From: Arthrobacter cavernae
GTDB taxonomy: Bacteria > Actinomycetota > Actinomycetes > Actinomycetales > Micrococcaceae
Direction of reading: 5' to 3'
DNA length: 42,707 nucleotides
NCBI RefSeq assembly: GCF_017368795.1
Contig: NZ_JAFNLL010000006.1
Coordinates: forward strand, 1 to 42,707
Made by a program: the position numbers and the translations under genes. Below are positions 31,445 to 39,168 of the stretch, in pieces (positions within the stretch are counted from its first letter, which is position 1; every line of letters starts with the position of its first letter). The notes beneath the pieces are model-generated. The model ran no database searches, was not told where the DNA came from, and saw only the letters and a list, made by a program, of their open reading frames with translations.

Positions 31445-33694
31445 CTAGCGACGCGTGGCCGTGCGCTGCCGGGCCCGGGAATCCAGCAGCCAGGACTGCA
31501 TGTCCAGCAGCGGGCTGCCGTCTTCGGCCTGGTGGTGCCGCGTCCAGTTCCCGTAGTTGTCCAGGTGCCAGCTTGCCGTTCCCGGGTCCAGGTACCGGCG
31601 CAGGAGGTCGAGGACCTGGGCCGCGTCATCCCGGTTGGACAGCTGCACCAGCGCCTCAACGCGGCGGTCGAGGTTGCGGTGCATCATGTCGGCCGAACCG
31701 ATGTAGACCACAGGGTCGTTGGCGTTGGCGAAGGCAAACACCCTGGAGTGTTCCAGGAACCTGCCGAGCACGGAGCGGACCGTGATGTTCTCGCTCAGGC
31801 CGGGGACGCCGGGGCGCAGGGAGCATATGCCGCGGACCAGCACGTCCACCTTCACGCCTGCCTGCGAGGCCCGGTAGAGGGCATCGATGATGGCCTCGTC
31901 AACCATGGAGTTGACCTTGATCTGCACGCGGGACGCGATGCCTGCGCGGGCGTTCCGGATCTCGGCCTCGATCCTGTCGATCAGCCCGGAGCGTACGGAG
32001 CGCGGGGCCACGAGCAGCCGTTTGAACGTTGACTTGGGGGCGTAGCCGGAGAGCTGGTTGAAGAGCTTGGAGAGGTCCTCGCCCACCTGCTCGTTGGACG
32101 TCAGCAGGCCCAGGTCCTCGTAGTAGCGGGCTGTGCGCGGGTGGTAGTTGCCGGTGCCGATGTGGCAGTAGCGGCGCAGGCCGTCCACTTCCTGGCGCAC
32201 CACCAGGGAGAGCTTGCAGTGCGTCTTCAGGCCCACGATGCCGTACACCACGTGCACGCCGGCCTGCTCCAGCTTGCGCGCCCAGGAAATGTTGGCCTGC
32301 TCGTCGAAGCGGGCCTTGATTTCCACCAGGGCCAGCACCTGCTTGCCGGCTTCGGCTGCATCGATCAGGGCATCCACGATGGGCGAGTCGCCGGAGGTGC
32401 GGTACAGGGTCTGCTTGATGGCCTGCACCTTGGGGTCCGCCGCAGCCTGTTCCAGGAAGGCCTGGACCGAGGTGGAGAAGGAATCGTAGGGGTGGTGCAG
32501 CAGGATGTCGCGGCGGCGCATGGCTGCGAAGACGTTGGCGGCCTTGGACGTCTCGGACTCGTTGAGGTAGCGCGAGGTGTGCGGGACGTGCTTGGGGTAG
32601 TGCAGGTCCGCGCGGTCGATCCCGCCGATCACGGACAAGCCACGCAGGTCCAGGGGCGCGGGGACCGAGTAGACCTCGGACTCCTCCACACCGAGTTCAC
32701 GGACCAGCAGGGCCCGGATGTTCGGGTTGATGTCCGTGGTCACTTCAAGGCGGACGGGCGGGCCGAAGCGTCGGCGCAGCAGTTCCTTCTCGAGCGCCTG
32801 CAGCAGGTTCTCGGCATCGTCCTCTTCGACCTCGACGTCCTCGTTGCGGGTGACCCGGAAGGAGTGGTGCTCCAGGACCTCCATGCCGGGGAAGAGTTTG
32901 TCCAGATGGACGGCGATGACTTCCTCGAGGGCGATGAAACGCGCAACACGGCCCGGGACGGCGCCTGCACGGGGGCCGTCGATCGAGATGAGGCGGGGGA
33001 GCTGGTCCGGCACCTTGACCCTGGCGAACAGTTCCTTGTCGCTCACGGGGTTGCGGACCACCACGGCAAGGTTGAGCGAGAGCCCGGAGATGTAGGGGAA
33101 CGGGTGGGCAGGGTCCACGGCCAGTGGCGTCAGGATGGGGAAGACCTTCTCCCGGAACATGACGTTCAGCTGGTGCTGGGCGTCTTCATCCAGTTCGTGC
33201 CAGTGCATGAGGTGGATGTGCTCATAGGCCAGGGCCGGGCGGAGCTGTTCAGCGAACACGCGGGCGTGGCGTTCCTGGAGCTTGTGGGCGGCCGCACCGA
33301 TCTGCTCAAGGACCTCGATGGGGCTCAGCCCGGCGGGGGAGGGCACAGCCAGGCCGGTGGCGATGCGCCGCTTCAGGCCTGCCACGCGGACCATGAAGAA
33401 CTCGTCCAGGTTGGAGGCGAAGATCGAAAGGAAGTTGACGCGTTCCAGCAGGAAAAGGTCCGGGTCCTCGGCGAGTTCGAGCACGCGGGCGTTGAAGGCC
33501 AGCCAGCTCAGTTCCCGGTCCAGGAAACGGTCAGGGGTGATGTCGCCTTCCGGCTCCAGGTTCGGCGCAAATTCGGGGATGTCGATGCGGTCCTGGGTGG
33601 CACGGGCGGCCGGGACTTCGGAGGAGCCAAAGCGTGCGGGCAGGGCCGGGCCCTTCTCCTGGGTTCGGGTGGTACCGACGGAGTCCGGTTGCAT
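31445..33694 (-). CDS. ppk: Polyphosphate kinase
   Basis: A 749-residue PPK1-type enzyme reversibly making polyphosphate from ATP at the membrane. The N-terminal block [21 protein letters not shown] and the [17 protein letters not shown] segment are diagnostic. The phosphorylated His is His492 in [10 protein letters not shown], with His511 in YCHIGTGNY and the EHSRVFAF block further on; spacing fits the mycobacterial enzyme. I chose ATG 33694 because AGGAGA lies 6 nt upstream; the frame extends to 33742 without support. A possible promoter lies at 33730-33757. mshD ends 100 bp upstream on the same strand. Confidence 0.96.
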   Translation of the reverse strand: MQPDSVGTTRTQEKGPALPARFGSSEVPAARATQDRIDIPEFAPNLEPEGDITPDRFLDRELSWLAFNARVLELAEDPDLFLLERVNFLSIFASNLDEFFMVRVAGLKRRIATGLAVPSPAGLSPIEVLEQIGAAAHKLQERHARVFAEQLRPALAYEHIHLMHWHELDEDAQHQLNVMFREKVFPILTPLAVDPAHPFPYISGLSLNLAVVVRNPVSDKELFARVKVPDQLPRLISIDGPRAGAVPGRVARFIALEEVIAVHLDKLFPGMEVLEHHSFRVTRNEDVEVEEDDAENLLQALEKELLRRRFGPPVRLEVTTDINPNIRALLVRELGVEESEVYSVPAPLDLRGLSVIGGIDRADLHYPKHVPHTSRYLNESETSKAANVFAAMRRRDILLHHPYDSFSTSVQAFLEQAAADPKVQAIKQTLYRTSGDSPIVDALIDAAEAGKQVLALVEIKARFDEQANISWARKLEQAGVHVVYGIVGLKTHCKLSLVVRQEVDGLRRYCHIGTGNYHPRTARYYEDLGLLTSNEQVGEDLSKLFNQLSGYAPKSTFKRLLVAPRSVRSGLIDRIEAEIRNARAGIASRVQIKVNSMVDEAIIDALYRASQAGVKVDVLVRGICSLRPGVPGLSENITVRSVLGRFLEHSRVFAFANANDPVVYIGSADMMHRNLDRRVEALVQLSNRDDAAQVLDLLRRYLDPGTASWHLDNYGNWTRHHQAEDGSPLLDMQSWLLDSRARQRTATRR

Positions 33695-33729
33695 GGGGTC
33701 TCTCCTAAGCTCAGGACTGGTTTCCTCCC

Positions 33730-33757
33730 ACATTACAAGCAATTCGCCCAGCCCGAA
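33730..33757 (-). promoter_or_regulatory. Possible ppk promoter
   Basis: On the minus strand TTCGGG (complement of 33752-33757), 16 bp, then TAATGT (complement of 33730-33735). This lies in the mshD-ppk gap about 36 bp before the ppk start. I saw no PHO-box-like repeat here. Confidence 0.4.
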
Positions 33758-33794
33758 TCCCGGAAGTCCCCGGCTTTCGGGCCGCCCGCCCAGG

Positions 33795-34766
33795 TTAATT
33801 CCTCGTCAACGGTCCGTACATGACGTCAACATCCCAGCGGACGAATCCCAGCTTCTGGTACAGGGCAACTGCCGCCGTGTTGTCCGCGTCGACGTAGAGC
33901 ATCACGGCGTGCAGTTGCTGTTCCTGCAGGTGCTTGATGCCGGCAACGGTGAGGGCTTTGCCCAGCCCCATGCCTTGGGCAGCCGGGATTACGCCCACCA
34001 CATAGACCTCTCCGATGGCGGGGTGCGGGCCCTGCCGCGGATGCACCTTGGTCCAGTGGAAGCCCAGCAGCTCCCCGGCGGCGTTCACGGCCAGCAGGAA
34101 ACCGGCAGGATCAAACCAGTCCTCGGACATGCGGGCGTCCAGATCGGCCCGCGTCATCGCGCCCTGCTCCGGATGGTGGGCGAACGCCGCCCTGTTGGCG
34201 GCCAGCCAGGCGGACTCATCCTGGCCCGGCACGAAGGCGCGCAGCTCAACACCGTCCGGGAGGACGGCGTCGGGCAGCTCCGACGTGGAGGACATCAGCC
34301 GCATCTTCCACAGCTCGCGGACCGGTCCGTAGCCGAAGCGGGCAGCGAGCTCGGCGGCGGCCTCGTGGTTTCCGTGCGACCAGGCGCTGAGCCCGGCGAA
34401 GCCCCTGGCCTCGCCCAAGGCGCCCAGCAGCCGGCCGGCTACACCCTGGGTGCGGTAGGCGGGATGAACCGCGAGTTCCATGACGCCGCTGCCGTCTGCT
34501 GCTTCCACGACGACGGCGAGCCCCGCCAGATCCTGGGCGGTGGCGGGATCCGAGTCCTCGTCCGGGGCGTAGAGGGCCAGGGAGAGCAGCGAGTGGTCAC
34601 CGGCGTCGGCGCCGCGCAGCATGACCATGGTCTGCTCGGAAAGCGGGGGGTTGCCGTCGGATTCCTCGGCGGCCGCGGCCAGCGTGCGGAAATCCCGCAG
34701 GAGCTCGTCGTCGACGGCGCCTTTGATGACGAGTACGGGCCAGGTATCCGGGTGCGCAGGATTCAT
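33795..34766 (-). CDS. mshD: Mycothiol synthase
   Basis: A 323-residue protein with two tandem GNAT acetyltransferase domains. It acetylates the cysteine of Cys-GlcN-Ins with acetyl-CoA, the last step of mycothiol synthesis, and marks the host as an actinobacterium. The N-terminal domain has [20 protein letters not shown]; the C-terminal one has [20 protein letters not shown] and [19 protein letters not shown], the classic MshD signature. The ATG 34766 has a leaderless -10 and no ribosome site. Confidence 0.95.
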   Translation of the reverse strand: MNPAHPDTWPVLVIKGAVDDELLRDFRTLAAAAEESDGNPPLSEQTMVMLRGADAGDHSLLSLALYAPDEDSDPATAQDLAGLAVVVEAADGSGVMELAVHPAYRTQGVAGRLLGALGEARGFAGLSAWSHGNHEAAAELAARFGYGPVRELWKMRLMSSTSELPDAVLPDGVELRAFVPGQDESAWLAANRAAFAHHPEQGAMTRADLDARMSEDWFDPAGFLLAVNAAGELLGFHWTKVHPRQGPHPAIGEVYVVGVIPAAQGMGLGKALTVAGIKHLQEQQLHAVMLYVDADNTAAVALYQKLGFVRWDVDVMYGPLTRN

Positions 34767-34778
34767 GCTGCAAGGCTA
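34764..34778 (-). promoter_or_regulatory. Probable leaderless promoter of mshD
   Basis: On the minus strand TAGCCT (complement of 34773-34778), TGCAGC, then ATG at 34766. Confidence 0.65.
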
Positions 34779-34800
34779 TACGCCCGGGCGGACTTTCGCC

Positions 34801-34848
34801 GGGCCGATTGCTGGGCCGATTGCCGGGCCGATTGCCGGGCCGATTTGA
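34801..34848. repeat. 12-bp tandem repeat upstream of mshD
   Basis: Four units of GGGCCGATTGCC or variants (34801-34812, 34813-34824, 34825-34836, 34837-34848; the last is degenerate). It lies 35-80 bp upstream of the mshD start and directly before the -35 of the candidate small RNA, so its copy number could affect either promoter. Confidence 0.8.
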
Positions 34849-34874
34849 GGTCACGGCATGGTGCCGTGTAAGGT
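34845..34874 (+). promoter_or_regulatory. Promoter of the candidate small RNA with a palindrome in its spacer
   Basis: TTGAGG (34845-34850) and TAAGGT (34869-34874) are 18 bp apart on the plus strand. The spacer is one T plus the perfect palindrome CACGGCA-TGG-TGCCGTG (34852-34868). A dyad filling the spacer is how MerR-type activators and several repressors are placed. The predicted start of transcription is near 34881. Confidence 0.5.
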
Positions 34875-34880
34875 CTGTAT

Positions 34881-35022
34881 CTCGTCCGGCTTTGCGAAGC
34901 AGGATCTGAGGGGGATCCACCACTGGGGTGGCCTCGATACGTTCGACCCGTATGTCCTCCACGCGCACCGGCCAGCCGGTACAAGGAAAGGCCCGGATTC
35001 ATTGGAATCCGGGCCTTTCCTT
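34881..35022 (+). ncRNA. Candidate structured small RNA between mshD and glnR
   Basis: No gene explains 34767-35033. From the predicted start near 34881 a transcript of about 140 nt would fold into a hairpin at 34885-34904 (TCCgGCTT/AAGCaGGA) and a tRNA-like block at 34910-34961. A 5-bp hairpin follows (ACCGG-CCAG-CCGGT, 34967-34980), then an 18-bp terminator with a T-rich end. The tRNA-like block has a 7-bp acceptor-like stem, a 5-bp hairpin with 5-nt loop, and a 5-bp arm with the 7-nt loop TTCGACC as in T-arms. I match it to no known RNA family. It runs convergent to glnR and divergent from mshD. Confidence 0.45.
34983..35022. terminator. Strong bidirectional intrinsic terminator (glnR / small RNA)
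   Basis: A perfect 18-bp stem (34983-35000 with 35005-35022; core GGAAAGGCCCGGATTC) and the tetraloop ATTG. T-rich sequence occurs at the exit on both strands. It begins 11 bp after the glnR stop on the minus strand and would also end the plus-strand candidate RNA. Confidence 0.9.
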
Positions 35023-35033
35023 TGCAGGTGTTC

Positions 35034-35732
35034 CTAGGCTTCCGAGAGCGAATCGTCGGGGAGCCGGACCAGCGTCAGGCGGTAGCCAACGTTGCGGACC
35101 GTGCTGATCAGGTTCTCGTGGTCCACGCCGAGCTTGGCGCGAAGGCGGCGGATGTGGACGTCAACGGTGCGCGTGCCGCCGTAGTAGTCGTAGCCCCACA
35201 CCTCGGTCAGCAGCTGCTGGCGGGTGAACACGCGGCCCGGGTGCTGTGCCAGGTACTTGAGGAGCTCGAATTCCTTGAAGGTCAGGTTGAGCGGCTGGCC
35301 GCTCACACGGGCGGTGTAGCTTGCCTCGTCGATCACGACGCCGGCCGCCCGGATTTCGCTCTGCTTTTCCTCTTCGCCGGGGACGGCCCTGGCCATGGCC
35401 AGCCTGATGCGGGCCTCGACTTCGGCAGGGCCCGCGGAATCGAGCACGATGTCATCCACGGCCCACGCCGAGGAAACCGCGGCCATCCCGCCTTCCGTGA
35501 GGATCAGCATGAGGGGAGCGCTCAGGCCCGTGGCCTTGAGCAGCTGGGTGAGGGACCGGGCGCCCACCAGATCCTTGCGGGCATCAAGGAACACGATGTC
35601 GGTGGGGTCGGTTTCAAGCAGCGCAGTCGGCTCGGCAGCCAGGATGTGCACACGGTGGTTCAGGAGCTCCAAGGCAGGCAGGATGTCCACCGACGAGCCG
35701 GTGCTGTTCGTCAGGAGCAGGATGTGCGACAT
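35034..35732 (-). CDS. glnR: OmpR-family response regulator GlnR
   Basis: A 232-residue regulator with an atypical receiver domain (Asp50 in [10 protein letters not shown]; no adjacent kinase gene) and a C-terminal winged helix with the highly conserved [20 protein letters not shown] and [19 protein letters not shown]. The N-terminus [19 protein letters not shown] and [13 protein letters not shown] match actinobacterial GlnR, the orphan regulator of nitrogen assimilation, better than PhoP or MtrA. ATG 35732 follows a perfect GGAGGA. The frame is open much further upstream without coding character. Confidence 0.93.
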   Translation of the reverse strand: MSHILLLTNSTGSSVDILPALELLNHRVHILAAEPTALLETDPTDIVFLDARKDLVGARSLTQLLKATGLSAPLMLILTEGGMAAVSSAWAVDDIVLDSAGPAEVEARIRLAMARAVPGEEEKQSEIRAAGVVIDEASYTARVSGQPLNLTFKEFELLKYLAQHPGRVFTRQQLLTEVWGYDYYGGTRTVDVHIRRLRAKLGVDHENLISTVRNVGYRLTLVRLPDDSLSEA

Positions 35733-35861
35733 GGTTCCTCCAGTGGGCTGTCCGCGCATCATTGGGCGTCTGAACCGGGTTTCCACCGGCGTTTGGCGGC
35801 ATTCTGCGGCGTCCTGCCCGTGGTGACGGGTGCGAACCACGGGAAGCGCCGTTGAAATTCG

Positions 35862-35890
35862 AGTATACCCACCAGGCCTTTCCGAGTCAG
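35862..35890 (-). promoter_or_regulatory. Probable glnR promoter
   Basis: On the minus strand CTGACT (complement of 35885-35890), 17 bp, TATACT (complement of 35862-35867). This gives a leader of about 120 nt before the ATG at 35732. I saw no GlnR box here. Confidence 0.5.
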
Positions 35891-35990
35891 GGATTCGTGA
35901 CGCCCAAACCAGCTGATTGCGACATATTTGTGCCGCATAGGGCAGGATTGGCAGGAGGTCGGAAGGCACAGCGAATTGAGGTCGGGCGCA

Positions 35991-36725
35991 GTGAAGTCTT
36001 GGAGCATCGGGGTAATCGGCCTCGCGGCGCTCGCAGCCATCGTCGCCGGCACCTATGGTTCCCGCGAGCTCATGCTCGCCATCGGGATCGCCGCTTCTGC
36101 CGCCGTCGGGATCGGCTGGCCGCACTTCCTGGCGGTTCCGGCCAAGAAGACCCTGGCCTCCGTCATCGGCCTTGCCGGTGCCGGCTCGGCTGCCGCCGCG
36201 TACTTCACTCCCGCTCCGGGGTTCCTGGACTGGACCCCCGCCTTCATCGCCCTCGGTGTGATCGCCGTGTTCATTATCCAGTTGGTCCGCGGCACGGGCC
36301 AAGTCCAGCGCCTCGAATCCACCCTCGGCTGCAGCGCGGGCGTGCTGCTCAGCTGCGTGGGCGCCGGCTGGATCGCCGCCGCCCGCTTCAACGGGGTCAA
36401 GGAAATGGTGCTGGTGGCCGGCCTGAGCGCCGCAGCCGCCCTGCTCGCCGGCATCATCCGGTGGCCGGACCGCATCGTGGCTCCGCTGGGCATCGTTGTT
36501 GCCGGGTTGATCGGCCCCCTGGCCGGCCTGGTCTTCTCTGACATTGCCGTGGTTCCGGCGGTGCTGGTGGGCGTTGTCCTGGGCTCGGTGCTGGTCAGTT
36601 TCCGCCGGATGGCCACCCTGCGGCGCGGCCGCCTGAACGTCGCCGCGGCGCTGGGCATGGGCGTCGCCCCGGTCTGGGCCGTCGGCGCCCTTGCCTACTT
36701 CATAGACAAACTACTCATCTACTAA
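35991..36725 (+). CDS. Polytopic membrane protein, unknown function
   Basis: About 244 residues from GTG 35991 ([20 protein letters not shown]) with around eight membrane spans and short loops. A conserved-looking segment [19 protein letters not shown] lies in the middle. No family recognised. GAGG about 9 nt upstream supports this start; the frame extends to 35928 with no ribosome site. It is divergent from glnR and is followed 16 bp later by a 37-residue membrane protein with its own promoter. Confidence 0.75.
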   Translation: MKSWSIGVIGLAALAAIVAGTYGSRELMLAIGIAASAAVGIGWPHFLAVPAKKTLASVIGLAGAGSAAAAYFTPAPGFLDWTPAFIALGVIAVFIIQLVRGTGQVQRLESTLGCSAGVLLSCVGAGWIAAARFNGVKEMVLVAGLSAAAALLAGIIRWPDRIVAPLGIVVAGLIGPLAGLVFSDIAVVPAVLVGVVLGSVLVSFRRMATLRRGRLNVAAALGMGVAPVWAVGALAYFIDKLLIY

Positions 36726-36729
36726 CGGT

Positions 36730-36744
36730 TAGGATGGCATCATG
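36730..36744 (+). promoter_or_regulatory. Probable leaderless promoter of the 37-residue protein
   Basis: TAGGAT (36730-36735), 6 nt, ATG at 36742. It starts 4 bp after the upstream stop codon. Confidence 0.6.
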
Positions 36745-36855
36745 TCCGTACTTGCATTTGAAATCTTCTTCCTCGTCCTGCTCGGCATTGCCAGCATTGC
36801 CATGGCCTGGTTCGCAGGCTTTGTGGTCTACCGACTTTTCAAGGGCCAGAAGTAG
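36742..36855 (+). CDS. 37-residue single-span membrane protein
   Basis: ATG 36742 to TAG 36855 reads MSVLAFEIFFLVLLGIASIA, then MAWFAGFVVYRLFKGQK. It is one long hydrophobic helix with an acidic residue near the start and a basic tail, so the C-terminus is probably cytoplasmic. The leaderless -10 and the clean hydrophobic pattern argue for a real small protein. Function unknown. The nitrobindin-like gene starts 37 bp later. Confidence 0.65.
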   Translation: MSVLAFEIFFLVLLGIASIAMAWFAGFVVYRLFKGQK

Positions 36856-36892
36856 ATCCTGCTGACCCTGCAGTCCACCTGAGGTAATTGCC

Positions 36893-37492
36893 GTGCCTAT
36901 CGAGATTCCAACAGACCTGACGCCCGAACTCGTCCCCCTATCCTGGCTCATCGGTGAGTGGGAAGGCCGTGGCCGGCTCGGCGCCGGTGAGGAGGATTCG
37001 GGACACTTCGTGCAACATGTCTCCTTCACCCACAACGGCCTGCCGTACTTGCAGTACCGTGCTGAAAGCTGGATCAGCGACGACGACGGCGCAAAGCTGC
37101 GCCCGCTGACCGTCGAGACCGGCTTTTGGGCGCTGGAGCGCAAGCTCCAGGAGGGCGACGGCGGTCCCGGCCTGATCCCGGCGGACATCGTCCCCGTGCT
37201 CAGGACCGCGGACGAAGTCGAGGAACGCCGGAACAAGGACGGCGGCTTCGACCTCACCGTCTCGATTGCCCACCCCGGCGGCATCACGGAACTGTACTAC
37301 GGGCAGATCAAGGGCCCACAGATCCAGCTCACCACCGACATGGTGATGCGCGGCAGCCACTCCAAGGAGTACACGGCCGCCACCCGCATCTACGGCCTGG
37401 TGGATGGCAACCTTCTGTGGCGCTGGGATGTGGCTGCCGAGGGCAAATCCCTCGAAGCCCACGCCTCGGCCTTCCTGCACAAGGTTTCTTAA
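36893..37492 (+). CDS. Nitrobindin-like heme-binding beta-barrel protein (FABP family)
   Basis: A 199-residue protein of the DUF1794/nitrobindin group, a 10-stranded barrel that can bind heme and react with nitric oxide or isomerise peroxynitrite. The family motif GxWxGxG appears as LIGEWEGRGRLG near residue 20. HVSFTHNGLPYLQYRAESW and ETGFWALER follow. The proximal heme His would be in the C-terminal region (EAHASAFLHKVS or nearby). The GTG start 36893 has GAGGTAA upstream. The final five codons including the stop are duplicated in frame just downstream. Confidence 0.87.
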   Translation: MPIEIPTDLTPELVPLSWLIGEWEGRGRLGAGEEDSGHFVQHVSFTHNGLPYLQYRAESWISDDDGAKLRPLTVETGFWALERKLQEGDGGPGLIPADIVPVLRTADEVEERRNKDGGFDLTVSIAHPGGITELYYGQIKGPQIQLTTDMVMRGSHSKEYTAATRIYGLVDGNLLWRWDVAAEGKSLEAHASAFLHKVS

Positions 37493-37507
37493 CACAAGGT
37501 TTCCTGA
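37478..37507 (+). repeat. 15-bp tandem duplication over the nitrobindin stop codon
   Basis: CACAAGGTTTCTTAA (37478-37492) is followed at once by CACAAGGTTTCCTGA (37493-37507), both reading HKVS-stop in the same frame with two base differences. The downstream copy acts as a spare stop. Confidence 0.85.
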
Positions 37508-37591
37508 CCACCCGCGTCGAGCCGTACCCGGGCAACCGTTTTGATTCCAAAAACCCGGAATACCGCTGAGCCCCAAGGACTTGTACTGGAT

Positions 37592-38677
37592 ATGACTTAC
37601 ACGAGCCTTTTGTTGTCGCGCCCTGGCGCCGTTGAGGCCACCGGCATGGACGCCGGCGTCGCGGCCCACTACGGCGAGCCGCTGCGCGAGCAGCGCGCCC
37701 TGGCCGCGGGGACCGCCGTCGTCGATCTCTCCCACCGCGGCGTGGTGACGGTCTCCGGTCCGGACCGGCTCAGCTGGCTCAACACGCTCTCCTCGCAGCA
37801 GCTCACCAACCTCCAGCCGCGCGTCTCCAGCGAACTGCTGATGCTCACCCTCCAGGGCCGCATCGAGTTCGATGCACGGGTGGTGGACGACGGCGGGACC
37901 ACCTGGCTGATCGTCGAGGCTGCCGAGGCCGTTCCGCTGGCGGAGTGGCTGAACAAGATGAAGTTCATGCTGCGGGTTGAGATCGCCGACGTGTCCGCGG
38001 ACTGGGGCGTGCTGGCTTCCACCAAGGCCGTTGAGGCGTGGGCCGGGTGGCTCGTGTGGGAGGACCCGTGGCCGCACGTGGGTGCAGGCGGCTATTCCTA
38101 CAGTGCTGTAGAGGAGGACTCGCACCCGGGGCTTGAGCGGCCGTGGTTCGAATATCTCGTGCCCGTCGCTGAACTTGAGGCCGCCGTCGGCGATTTGCCG
38201 CTGGCCGGCGCCATGGCCGTCGAGGCCCTGCGCATCGCCGCCTGGCGTCCGAGGCTCGGCGCCGAGACGGACGACAAGACCATCCCGCACGAACTGGACC
38301 TGCTGCGGACCTCGGTGCACCTGTCCAAGGGCTGCTACAAGGGCCAAGAAACCATCGCCCGCGTGCACAACCTGGGGCATCCGCCGCGGCGCCTCGTTTT
38401 CCTGCAGCTTGACGGCTCCCAGCACACGCTTCCTGCTGCCGGCAGCGGTGTATTTGCCGGGGAACGCAAGGTGGGTACGCTGACTTCTGTGGCGCAGCAC
38501 TTCGAGATGGGCCCGGTGGCGCTGGCCGTCATCAAGCGGTCCGTCCCGGCCGACGAGGTCCTGACCGTGATGGACGGCGAGGAACCCTATGTCGCGGCCC
38601 AGGAAGTGATCGTCGCCCCCGACGCCGGCCAGGTCGTCGGGCGCCAGTCCGGATTCCTGAAGGGACCACACCGATGA
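37592..38677 (+). CDS. ygfZ: YgfZ/GcvT-like folate-binding protein
   Basis: About 361 residues of the aminomethyltransferase-like fold. The YgfZ signature K-G-C-Y-x-G-Q-E is present as SKGCYKGQETIARV, which separates it from true GcvT. YgfZ supports iron-sulfur enzymes such as MiaB with tetrahydrofolate. LSHRGVVTVSGPDRLSWLN is the typical N-terminal block. I chose ATG 37592, with AAGGA about 12 nt upstream, a long spacing; the frame is open to 37541. The stop overlaps the ankyrin gene start by 4 bp (ATGA). Confidence 0.9.
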   Translation: MTYTSLLLSRPGAVEATGMDAGVAAHYGEPLREQRALAAGTAVVDLSHRGVVTVSGPDRLSWLNTLSSQQLTNLQPRVSSELLMLTLQGRIEFDARVVDDGGTTWLIVEAAEAVPLAEWLNKMKFMLRVEIADVSADWGVLASTKAVEAWAGWLVWEDPWPHVGAGGYSYSAVEEDSHPGLERPWFEYLVPVAELEAAVGDLPLAGAMAVEALRIAAWRPRLGAETDDKTIPHELDLLRTSVHLSKGCYKGQETIARVHNLGHPPRRLVFLQLDGSQHTLPAAGSGVFAGERKVGTLTSVAQHFEMGPVALAVIKRSVPADEVLTVMDGEEPYVAAQEVIVAPDAGQVVGRQSGFLKGPHR

Positions 38678-39093
38678 GCCAGCCCACCGGCCCCGAGGTC
38701 GCCAACACGACGTCCGCCGTCGACGACGAAACGCTCGAACTGGCCCACATGCTGTTCGATGCGGCGCGGGACGGCGATATCGAGGCGCTCAGGAGCTACC
38801 TGGACGCCGGCGCCCCCGCCACCCTGACCAACGCGGCGGGCGACTCCCTGCTCATGCTCGCCGCCTACCACGGGCATGAAGAGACGGTACAGCTGCTCCT
38901 GCACCACGATGCGGATGCCAACGGGGCCAACGACCGCGGGCAGACGCCGCTGGCGGGCGCCGTCTTCAAGGGGTACACGGCCGTCGCCCGTGTACTGCTC
39001 GACGCCGGGGCGGACCCCGACGCCGGATCGCCCACCGCGCGCGAAGCCGCCACAATGTTTGCCCGCACCGAGATCCTCGACCTCCTGGCTTAG
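38674..39093 (+). CDS. Ankyrin repeat protein
   Basis: A 139-residue soluble protein with about three to four ankyrin repeats from residue 24 on: LFDAARDGDIEALRSYLDAG, NAAGDSLLMLAAYHGHEETV, NDRGQTPLAGAVFKGYTAVA, ending LARTEILDLLA-like. Ankyrin repeats mediate protein binding; the partner is unknown. It is translationally coupled to the ygfZ-like gene (ATGA), an arrangement worth noting as a possible functional link. Confidence 0.88.
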   Translation: MSQPTGPEVANTTSAVDDETLELAHMLFDAARDGDIEALRSYLDAGAPATLTNAAGDSLLMLAAYHGHEETVQLLLHHDADANGANDRGQTPLAGAVFKGYTAVARVLLDAGADPDAGSPTAREAATMFARTEILDLLA

Positions 39094-39168
39094 CGGGACA
39101 CTTTTGCCCGTCCGGGAAGCACCCACCCAACGGCTGCGACTTTCCTGCTCCGCTGCGAAAGGAATCCC

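Noticed and set aside
34910..34961. A functional tRNA gene
   Set aside because: Too short, one arm missing, no identifiable anticodon loop; reported as a tRNA-like fold instead.
34860..35020. A small protein gene in the mshD-glnR gap (GTG 34861 frame on plus, or the minus-strand frame into mshD)
   Set aside because: The frames run through the terminator hairpin, use codons rare in this window, and have no supported start; the stem-loop pattern fits RNA better.
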